A stretch of DNA of 64,000 nucleotides, from assembly GCA_016271365.2 (NCBI GenBank), contig CM057451.1:366007501-366071500 (forward strand), in the 5' to 3' direction. Source of the DNA: Neoceratodus forsteri (taxonomy: Eukaryota; Chordata; Ceratodontiformes; Ceratodontidae). A model generated the notes under the pieces. The model did not search any database. It was not told the DNA's origin and saw nothing but the letters and a program-made list of their open reading frames with translations. This document shows, in pieces, positions 55,991 to 64,000 of this stretch. A program made the translations under genes and the position numbers. Within the stretch, counting starts at the first letter, position 1, and the number at the start of each line of letters is the position of its first letter.

Positions 55991-57867
55991 AGAACTAGGG
56001 CATCCAGAGGGACTGAGCCCAACACTGGGGGCCTGCAGCAAAAAAGGGGAAGTTGGTGATTGTCTGGGGCTGCAAAAAGATCTATCTGCGGGGTGCCCCA
56101 TCTGGCAAAAATTACCTCCAGGACCAGGGGGTCCAGTGATCATTCGTGATGGCCCTGGGAAATCCTGCTGAGAGCATCTGCCAGGACATTGTCCTTGCCT
56201 GAGAGGTGAACTGCCGTAAGGGAGGTGTTCAGGGAGTAAGCCAGAGACCACAACTTCACTGCTTCGGTGCACAAGGCTGTAGACCGAGTGCCTCCTTGCT
56301 TGTTGATGTACCACATTGTGGTGGTGGTGTCTGTTCTGACCTGTACAACCTTGTTCTGAACAGATTTGGAAAAAACTTGAAGTGCGAGAAAAACTGCTCT
56401 GAATTCCAACAGATTGATGTGGAGCAGAGATTCCTGAAGGGACCACAATCCCTGGGTAGTGAGGTCGCCCATGTGAGCTCCCCACCCCAAGAGGGATGCA
56501 TCTGTAGTAAGGATTAAGGAGTGAGACTGAGTGACAAAGGGAACCCCTTGTCTCAGATTGCTCTGATCCTGCCACCACTGTAGGGCTTGGATCAGGGTTC
56601 GAGTTACTGGGATCAATTTGGTTAGAGGGTCTTTCCTTTGAGACCAGAAGGCTCTCAAATGGAACTGGATGTCCCTCATCTGAAATCTTGCTCCCTGCAC
56701 TACTGCTGTGGAAGCAGCCATGTGCCCCAGGAGCTGTAGAAAATGCCTTGCTGGTCGAGAGACCTGCAGGGTGAATGAGGAGGCCAGAGAGACCAGGGTC
56801 CTTGCCCTGTCCAAAGGAAGGAAGGCTCTGGCTTTCTCTGTGTTCAGCTCTGCGCCTATGAAGGTGAGGAGCTGGACAGGCTCTAGAACTGACTTTGAAA
56901 GGTTCAGAAGGAAACCTAAGGAGGTGAGCAGTTGCTGAGTTATCTGCAGATGTAACTTGACTTGGTCTGGGGACTGGCCTACTATGAGCCAGTCGTCCAG
57001 GTAAGGGAAGATGGCAATTTTTTGCCTTCTTAAGGCAGCAACTGCTACTGCCAGGCATTTTGTAAATACCCTTGGAGCAGAGGTGAGGCCAAAGGGCATT
57101 GCTCTGAACTGGTAATGGCCTGAGGGCAGCTCAAACCTGAGGTACTTTCGATGGGAGCTTCTGATGAGAATATGGAAGTAGGCATCCTTGAGGTCCAGGG
57201 ACGCTAGCCAGTCCCCTGGCCTTAGAGAGGGTAGAATAATTCCCAGAGTCACCATTTTGAATTCTGGTTTTAAAAGGTGCTTGTTTAAATATCTGAGATC
57301 CAGGATGGGCCGCCATTCTCCTGTCTTTGTTGGGGTAAGGAAGTACCTGGAGTACAAGCCTTTGCCCTGGTGTAGGGGTGGAACCCTTTCCACAGCTCTG
57401 AGAGCCAGGAGGGAAGAGACCTCTGCCTCTAGGGCAAGTGCCTCTGGAGGATTTGCAGGTGGAAAGGATCTGGTTCTCATCTTTGGGAATTTTTTGAAGC
57501 TGAGAACCAGTCCTTGGCTTACTACTTCCAGGACCCACTTGTCTGATGTCAGAGACTTCCAGTCCTGGACAAAGTAAGCCAGCCTGCCCCCTACAGATAG
57601 CTGAGAATCGGCCCTGGCAACCCCATCAGGGTACCTGCTTGGCAAAGGCTTTGGGCTGAGGGTGGAAGCAGGCCTGCTTGTACCCCGTCTGCCTCTCCCT
57701 CTAAAGAACCCCCTCTGGGCACAAGCAGAAGAGGAGGCCTGGGCTTGGTAAAAAGGCCTATGAAAAGGCCTGCCCCTGCCCCTGGAAAGCTGCCTTTGAG
57801 GAGTGGCCTGCCTTTCCTTGACCTGTGCACTCCTATAGGTGGTCCTATACTCATCCATTTTCTTCAT
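55723..57867 (-). pseudogene. Copy B2 pol: RT, RNase H, Dam-like domain, one premature stop
   Basis: A 575-codon frame (57867-56140) holds a basic N-terminal linker, RT with Leu-Asp-Leu-Lys-Asp-Ala-Tyr, Phe-Gly-Leu-Thr-Ser-Ala-Pro and Tyr-Leu-Asp-Asp-Trp, and RNase H with Thr-Thr-Asp-Ala-Ser, Leu-Leu-Glu-Phe-Arg, Val-Arg-Thr-Asp and Leu-Ala-Asp-Ala-Leu-Ser-Arg. All catalytic residues of RT and RNase H are present. A TGA stands where B1 has a Trp codon, right after Gly-His-His-Glu. The methyltransferase-like tail continues beyond it, partly in another frame (56025-55723), and overlaps the recombinase frame. Confidence 0.9.
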
Positions 57868-59210
57868 GTAATTCTCTGCTCCCCAAACAGAGAATTACCC
57901 GCAACAGGAAAATCCATGGCCTTAGTCTGGGTATCCTGTGACAGGGTAGTACATCTGAGCCAAGCCATTCTGCGAAGTGCCACAGATGTAGCCATGACTC
58001 TTGATGACATCATTAGAGTCCACTGCAGCATGGAATTGCACCTTGGATGCCTCAATACCATCAGCAGCCACCTGCTCCAGCTCCTTGGCAAGCTGGCCAG
58101 GGACCTGTTTTGCTAGAGCCATAACAGTATCCCATCTGGATTTCTGATATCTAGCAACATAAGCCATATAATTTGCCTGTCTGAGTCCCAAGGATGCTGC
58201 CATGTACTGTTTCTTTGCCATGGCATCAATCCTCCTGGAGTCCTTGTTGGGGTGTAGTCAAGGGAATATTTGCTTTGTCACAGGCTGCAGCCTGCACTAC
58301 CCCAACATGGCTGCATTGTTGTGTAAGGAACTCCTATCAGAGCCTGACAATGTGTACCTCTTGTCCATTCTCTTATCCACAGGAGGTATAGTGTGAGGAG
58401 TTTTTAGAATTTTAACTGTCTCTTTTCCAAAAGATTTATGCAAAGGAATAGACAGTCTCCTAGACTCTGGAATATCCATCATTTCCACATAGTCAGGCTC
58501 CTCTTGATCATCCACAGCTTCCTCCATAGGGAGCTGGAGGGTTTCAGCCACTTTTTTTTATAAAACATAAAATGAGAAGGGGACTCAGAAAGTCTAGAGG
58601 AGACACTCCTGAAGGTCTGTCTGGGGAGATGTCCGGTCAATAGGCACATCCAGACTTTCAAATCCACATTCACTCTCCTCATACTCCTCTTCCCCTCTTC
58701 TAGTTCATAATATTCCTCTAAATCATACTCTTGAACCGTGGAACCGGCCAACTGCATTTTTTACCTGATGGTGCCGTTCGGCTGGAACGGGGAAAGTGAC
58801 TGGACAATTTTAATCGCTTTGGCTATTTCTTCAGCGGTTGGAGAGGAAAGTTTGGCTCCACACTAGCTGATTTCCTAGTCCTTTTTGCTGGAACCGAGTC
58901 CTCAGAATCGAATCTCCTTTTGCCCGAGGAAGTCTCACCCTGGTCAGAGGGTACTTCCTCCGGTTCGGTTGAACTGAACTGGCTGGCCATCCGTTCAGCG
59001 GACTTTTGGCCTGCCTTTCCCTGAGCCTACCAACTCTCTTTTCCAGGGTAGCTGCAGGAAAATTTTTACAAATCTGGCAGTCTGCATTGAGGTGGTCAAA
59101 CCCCAGACAATAAACACAGGTGGTGTGGGGGTCAGCCTTGGCAAAGACTTCCCCACAGACACTGCAGTGTTGAAACAGTGGGCCGGTTTTCTTTTGGGTT
59201 TCTCAGACAT
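57864..59210 (-). pseudogene. Copy B2 gag (frameshifted)
   Basis: The start at 59210 is shared with B1 (Met-Ser-Glu-Lys-Pro-Lys-Arg-Lys). Its finger region is shifted out of frame by small deletions. Pieces at 58757-58479, 58551-58297, 58221-57922 and 58091-57864 follow. The helical domain is present, with a 2-base loss against B1 near 58010 and a 4-base loss near 57885 at the junction to pol. Confidence 0.8.
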
Positions 59211-59577
59211 AGTGCCAGCCTAACCAAACTTACCCGCTTATAACCAGGTAAGACCCTCTTATCGGTTCCCAACCGGTGTCACGGGTCGTGGAAAAACGTA
59301 ATAAAATCCATTTTTTTTTAGAACCGATAAGAACCGGTAACCACACTCTAAATGACAGATTAATATATTTTAAACAACCTGATCGGTTCAAACTGAACCG
59401 ATAAACCGTCTACAAGTTCCACACAGAATAGAAATTAATGTAAAACCTATCTAGTACTCACAATACCACAGACAGAGTCTGAACCGACCGGTTGCGGTTT
59501 AAATTCGGTTGAAAACCGAGAAAAACAATACTTTAACCGACAAAATGAACCAAGCAGAAGAAGAAATCTCCGGAGCG

Positions 59578-59767
59578 ACTGTTCAGTGAGGCGGAGTAAA
59601 GAATCTGACGGTTTGAGTTTGAAGAACAACAGACAGAATTTCAACCGAGCTCGAGCTCAGCGTTCCATGCCTGGCATGGAAAGTTAACTCTTTCATCTCC
59701 AGAGCAGTTCGAAGGTTGGGACTCACTGCATATGTCATAATATAGCAAGACTTCATGTTGTTTGAAG
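59578..59767 (-). repeat. Copy B2 right inverted terminal repeat
   Basis: Ends ACTTCATGTTGTTTGAAG. Near-identical to the right end of B1. Confidence 0.9.
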
Positions 59768-60329
59768 CAAGCGATGTTGACAGAGCTCCTCGTTCAAGCC
59801 ACCATTCCACTCTTGCGCTAGGCCACGCCCCAACTCTAGCATTTCAACATATTTTTTTTCTATATACAGTTTGTGCTCCTTTCCTGCCCCCATCTGACCG
59901 ACCTTCCCAGCCCCGATACCCCAGAATCACGGAGGCTTACCTTTCTGCCTGGTCCGGGTGCAGAGCCTGCGGAGGGTCGGGTGTCATCCTACAGCTGGAG
60001 GTTTTTTCCTCCTGTTTCCCCGCTGGGGCACACACAGTCAGACATGCATGCGTGGAGGCACACGCAAGTCAGCAGAAGTCCCGCAGCACCCTCCCTTCCT
60101 CTGGTGCCCTCAGATCTGTACTATCCGCCAGCCTCCACCTGGGGGCAGTCACTCGGAGGGAGTGCCAGTCCTCCCTTCCCGGGACAGAAGAGCTGTCCTC
60201 TGCCTGCCGAGCTGACCCCCGATGGTCCACTTGCACTGCAAACATGGGTTGTCGGCGTGGCAGAAGGTAAGGCACAAATGCCTCAGCCTTCCACGCCACT
60301 GGGACGGCTCACATTTCTACATATTTTGA
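59768..60329. other. GC-rich flank, possibly remaining L1-2 5' UTR; no gene supported
   Basis: 562 bp. Plus-strand ORFs of up to 171 codons exist but have no recognisable domain or exon signal. Its position beyond B2 would fit the 5' UTR of L1-2. I could not prove continuity. Confidence 0.4.
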
Positions 60330-60520
60330 CCCCAAAATTTCAGCATAGCTTTCTTATGACCCAACCTGATGAACAAGGACAGTGAAAATTTTCAAATTCT
60401 GCCCAAAAGGTAATTTTGCCAAGTGACTGCAAAATCGCCTTTCTGGACGGATTTGTGTACTTCCACTGACACTGGTCATGAGGTGGGGTCTCATAAAGGC
60501 CATGTTGAAAATTTGTTGTA
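60330..60520. repeat. Foldback repeat, family 1 copy b
   Basis: 60333-60385 pairs with 60463-60515 (AATTTCAGCATAGCTTTCTT against a region complementary to AAGGCCATGTTGAAAATTT; ACCCAACCTGATGAA against the complement of TCATGAGGTGGGGT). The arm sequence resembles that of 47580-47765. Confidence 0.7.
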
Positions 60521-61378
60521 AAAATATGAAAAAATGGCAACATTATGCACAAAAGTTTAAAACTTAATTGAAATACATTGATTTCCCATACGAAAAAATA
60601 TTTTTGTTTTGTGACTCGTCATACGAAATAAGAATCTTGTTTTGTATCACGCGATACGAAAGAAGATTTATAATGTAAAAAAAGCAACATATTTTAAGGG
60701 CATTTCTGTAACAGATAAGTGCAGAATCCAGCTAAGGGGGTCCTGATAAGCAAGCTACCTGTGTTGGTTCTTCCCCAGAATATCATTTTTGGGGGTTTCC
60801 AAATTTGAAGTTTGAGGCAAAACTAAAAACAAGATGGCAGACAAACGAAAAAGGATTTTCCTCAAATGAAAATGGATGATGTCAATATGACAAAAGAATT
60901 CCTTTTTCGTTTCATACAGCTATCTTGAGGTACTTACTGAGCATGCTCAGAACCAATTTATGAAAATTTTAAATTGGAATAACTTTGGAATGGATTAATA
61001 TTTTTTCACCAAACCAGCAAAGGGCACATCTGTGAGCCAGTCCCTCTCTACTCTAAATTTTCAGACCAAAATTCCAAACCATTTGGGCTGTACCCAAATT
61101 CAAAGAAATCCTATTCAAACCATGAGGGACAAAAACTATGGAAAATTCACTTTTTTCCATTATCCAGATCTCGGAAACCGCACATCCGACCAGACAAAAA
61201 CTTGGTACATTCAGAGATCCACCACACAAGACTGCATATGCAAAATTCCATGCATATCCATTGAGGGGTTGCAAAGATATTAAAGTGCATAATTTTGACT
61301 TTAACATAGAAACCCCGGTTCAACCCTAACTATAGTAGCGCTACCGCGTCACTATAATACAGTAACCTGACTCAAAAG
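60521..61378. other. AT-rich repeat-like DNA with short hairpins, no gene
   Basis: ATACGAAA-type words recur at 60589-60662. AAACGAAAAAGGATTTTCC (60844 on) mirrors GAATTCCTTTTTCGTTTC (60898 on). No ORF with a motif. It ends where copy D begins. Confidence 0.5.
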
Positions 61379-61840
61379 AAAAAAATACTCACTTTAGTAA
61401 TCTTGTTTCTTCCAAGATATTCTTCAATATTCTTAACTCTTGCAGTCAGCCTGTAGAACAGAACTGCCTGGAGAATGGAACGTATGTAAATGATGGAACC
61501 CATCATTGGTTTGTACCACTATTAAAACTGCTGCATTCTATAATGCTCAGATTTCATGGCAGCCTGCAAGGAAAGGCCCCCCCCTTAAGCTAATCTAACA
61601 GATTTGTGCCAATAACCCTTAGGTAACAACAGTAGGATAACAGAATTATTTCTAATAATTATAACAAACCTCCAATTAGAGGTACCCTCCCTAAAATTGT
61701 CACACGTCACCTGAAGAGGCAAAAAAACAACACCCAACAGGGTTCAAAACTATGAAACAACAGGGGTGAAATACTCCCTCCATACAGATATCCAGCCAGA
61801 GATGCAGAGGCCACTGGTTCTGGAAGGGGAGACAGGGTGG

Positions 61841-61935
61841 GAGAGTTAAGAATATTGAAAAATACCTTGGAAGAAAAGATTACTACAGTAATTTTTTCTT
61901 CTAACCCCAGGAATTCTTCAATATTCTTAACTTTT
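61841..61935 (-). repeat. Copy D ICR
   Basis: GTTAAGAATATTGAAAAATA on one side, TTCTTCAATATTCTTAAC on the other, joined at TTTTTT|CTTCTAACC. Confidence 0.88.
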
Positions 61936-61975
61936 TCAGACTGCAAAGCAGTACCTTTGGAGGTGGGCACAGAAC

Positions 61976-62520
61976 CTATTTTGGAACTAGACTCTGCAGA
62001 ACTGCTGTGCCAAACCTGGCATCACTCCTGGATTGAGTGTCCAGGCAGTAGTGTTTTGTGAAAGTGTGCACTTTTCTCCATGTAGCAGCTCTGCAGATTT
62101 CCAATAGTGGGACATCCCTGGCAGCTGTGCCCCTTGTGGAATGGGCCCTAAGGCCTACTGGGGGCCCCTCACCAGCTTTTGAGTAACAGAATTGTATACA
62201 CTGGACTATCCAGCAAGAGACAGTCCTTTTAGATGTTGGTTTTCCTTTTCCCACATCCCCATCAGTCAGGAACAGCTGCTGTCTGTCCTGCCTGTAGTCC
62301 TTGCTGCGAGTCATGTAGTAGCTCTTAGTATAGGGTTTCCTGAACCCCTCAGAACATTTAGAACACTTTCTGAGAGCTGCAGGCCTGCATACTCCAGATC
62401 CTCAAGAGCCTCAAGAGCCAAGCCTTGAGTCTGAGAGATCTGAGGCTCGTGTACAGGATTCTTCCCTGGGAGGAGGTTAGCAGGTTGTGCCTCCATGGGA
62501 GATGTACTGATGGTGCCACA
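61976..62520 (-). pseudogene. Copy D tyrosine recombinase with internal deletion
   Basis: The N-terminal part ends at Ile-Leu-Arg-Ala-Thr (about 62315). The next readable residues belong to the last third of the enzyme. His-Ser-Thr-Arg and Lys-His-Tyr-Cys-Leu-Asp are present at 62150-62050. Compared with B2, about 600 bp are gone, including the first catalytic Arg (Ser-Ala-Arg-Arg). Four residues are also missing after the His-Ser-Thr-Arg box. Confidence 0.87.
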
Positions 62521-64000
62521 GACATAGAGAGCAGCAGAGAGAACCATGGCTGCCTGGCCCAGTCTGGAGCTATCAAGATCATTGATGCTGTCTGGGCTCT
62601 GAGTTTGATCAGGACCCTGAAAAGCAAGGGAAAAGGAGGGAAGGCATGCAGCTTTTTCCCCTAACCAGTCCAATGCCAAGGCATCCTGGGGTACTGTGCC
62701 TCTAGCCGGTGGTCTGCAACAAAACTCTGGCAGCTGGCGGTTTTCCTGGGATGCAAAGAGATCTATCTCTGGAGTTCCCCACATCCTGAACACCACCTCC
62801 AGCACTTGCCTGTTGAGAGTCCATTCATGATGATCCTAGTTGATTCGGCTCAGGGCATCTGCCAGGGTGTTGTCCTTCCCAGGCAAATTAATGGCTATCA
62901 GTGAAGCCTGAAGTGAGTAGACCAGACTCCACACCTTCATTGCTTCTGTGCACAGAGGACTGGACCTTGTTCCTCCTTGTTTGTTGATGTAATACATTGT
63001 GGTGGTAATGTCTGTCCTGACTTGTACCACCTTGCCTTGAATCATAGATGCAAAGGCCTGTAAGGCCCGAAACACTGCTCTTAGTTCTAGCAGGTTTATA
63101 TGCTGGAGAGACTTTGCACTTGACCAAGTGCCCTGTATTGTGTGGGTGTCCAAGTGAGCTCCCCAACCCAGGAGGGATGCATCTGTTGTGAGAACTACTG
63201 AAGGGGACTCCTACTGGAAGGGAACTTCTACCCTTAGGTTTTCCCTTACCTGCCACCATTGAAGGGTCTGCAGTAATGTCCCCAGAACTGGAACCAGTTT
63301 TGAGAAAGGATCCCTCCTTTGGCAACAATGTGCCCTGAGGTGGAACTGTACGTACCTCATTTGGAACCTGGACCCTATGACTGCACCTGCTGCTGCACCC
63401 ATATGTCCTAGGAGCTGTAGAAATTGTCTTACTGGTTTTGGTTTGTTTAGTCTGAAAGACCTAGCAGTCTGAAGGATACTGCTTACCCTGTCCTGAAGCA
63501 GGTAAGCCCTTCCCCTTAGTGTGTCCAGCTCTGCTCCTATTAAGTGCAGTACCTGAACTGGTTGCAGAACAGATTTCTTGAGGTTTACCAGGAACATTAG
63601 GGACTCCAGGAGGTCCTGAGTTGTCCTTAGGTAATCTCTTACCTGTTGTGGTGACTTTCCCAGCACCAACCAGTCGTCCAGGTAAGGGAAATACTGTGAT
63701 TCCTGTCTTCTTATGTGTGCCACCACCACTGCCAAGCACTTTGTGAACACTCTTGAAACTGACGTGAGGCCGAATGGTAGTGCTGAGAACTGGTAATGAC
63801 CTGATGGGAGTCTGAACTTGAGGAATTTTCTGGGAGACTCTCTTATGGGGATGTGGAAGTAAGCATCTTTTAAATCCAGGGATGCCAACTAGTCTCCTTT
63901 CTGGAGGGTTGGTAAAAATCATGGCTAAAGTTACCATTTTAAATTTTGGCTTTGCCAAATATTGATTCAGCAACCTTAGGTCGAGGATAGGTCGCCACTC
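62358..64000 (-). pseudogene. Copy D pol: RT, RNase H, Dam-like domain (broken, partial)
   Basis: The RT frame (63888-63211) has Leu-Asp-Leu-Lys-Asp-Ala-Tyr, Phe-Gly-Leu-Thr-Ser and Tyr-Leu-Asp-Asp-Trp. A TAG stands where B2 has Trp just before motif A. RNase H (63153-62836) has Leu-Leu-Glu-Leu-Arg and Leu-Ala-Asp-Ala-Leu-Ser-Arg and ends in a stop. The tail from 62805 has Trp-Gly-Thr-Pro-Glu-Ile-Asp-Leu-Phe-Ala. The N-terminus lies outside the window. Confidence 0.88.

Larger units (their letters stand above)
54095..59767 (-). mobile_element. DIRS-like retrotransposon, copy B2 (5.67 kb, best preserved)
   Basis: Complete ends, ICR, gag, pol and an intact recombinase frame. Nearly the same sequence as B1 throughout, so the family was active not long ago. 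Flanks are L1-2 5' sequence on the left and GC-rich sequence on the right, possibly the rest of the L1 5' UTR. Confidence 0.94.
61379..64000 (-). mobile_element. DIRS-like retrotransposon, copy D (3' part, cut by window end)
   Basis: Left end at about 61379 with TACTCACTTTAGTAATC, an ICR at 61841-61935, a recombinase with a large internal deletion, then pol to the window edge. It is a distinct family from B by sequence, although the motif content is close. Confidence 0.9.

Noticed and set aside
56000..57058. Open frame upstream of the B2 recombinase in the same frame
   Set aside because: It is the shadow frame of RT/RNase H. Its translation does not match the recombinase of other copies, while the overlapping frame gives clear RT motifs.
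59755..60385. Two long overlapping plus-strand ORFs (170-171 codons)
   Set aside because: They lie in different frames over the same GC-rich DNA, show no motif and start in the B2 terminus. Chance ORFs in GC-rich sequence.
1..64000. CRISPR arrays, operons, bacterial promoters
   Set aside because: The sequence is clearly eukaryotic. The repeats are inverted or dispersed and there are no regular spacer arrays.

Overview
The window is vertebrate nuclear DNA of the transposon-rich, large-genome kind. Tyrosine-recombinase retrotransposons of the DIRS class dominate it: ten copies or fragments, all on the minus strand. Around them lie L1-type, CR1-type and Gmr1-like Ty3/gypsy elements, a tRNA-derived SINE and several foldback repeats. 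DIRS elements are known to be unusually abundant in amphibians, especially caecilians, so a caecilian or other amphibian is my best guess. That is inference from repeat content, not from a diagnostic gene. I see no bacterial-type operon, CRISPR array, rRNA gene or functional tRNA gene.

The only sequence that looks like a host gene is one 91-bp exon on the minus strand at 22450-22540. It has a polypyrimidine tract and AG acceptor, a GT donor, and encodes a membrane-spanning segment ending in Cys-Cys-Cys-Lys. It resembles the transmembrane exon of the KIAA0319/KIAA0319L family. If so, much or all of the window is intron of that gene, and every DIRS copy lies in its sense orientation.

Layout. 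1-20635 is one nested block. DIRS copy H (A-like) was entered by gag-only DIRS copy F. F was entered by L1 copy L1-1 (plus strand) and by gag-only DIRS copy C. L1-1 was entered by DIRS copy A (597-6483) and by a small inverted-repeat element (7761-8102). 20636-26725 is intron-like sequence with the exon, a SINE, palindromes and a tandem repeat. 26726-32284 is DIRS copy B1, set cleanly into a CR1 reverse transcriptase. 32501-35258 is a 5'-truncated Gmr1-like element with integrase upstream of reverse transcriptase and one 3' LTR. 35265-46097 is a second nest: DIRS copy J contains gag-only copy E, which contains A-type copy G. 46098-47837 holds palindromes and microsatellites. 47838-54094 is a nearly full-length L1 (L1-2, minus). 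54095-59767 is DIRS copy B2, the best-preserved one. 59768-61378 is unassigned repeat-like DNA. 61379 to the window end is DIRS copy D, cut by the edge.

How the elements work. The pol-bearing DIRS copies (A, G, H, B1, B2, D) are laid out, in sense, as terminal repeat, gag, RT/RNase H/Dam-like domain, overlapping tyrosine recombinase, internal complementary region (ICR), terminal repeat. Each ICR is complementary to the two element ends joined head to tail, as the circular-intermediate model of DIRS replication expects. C, E and F go straight from gag to the ICR with no room for pol or recombinase. Their termini are close in sequence to those of A/G, so they look like gag-coding satellites moved by an A-like partner. 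Every coding region I checked carries at least one stop or frameshift, or is cut by the window edge, so none of these copies looks autonomous now.
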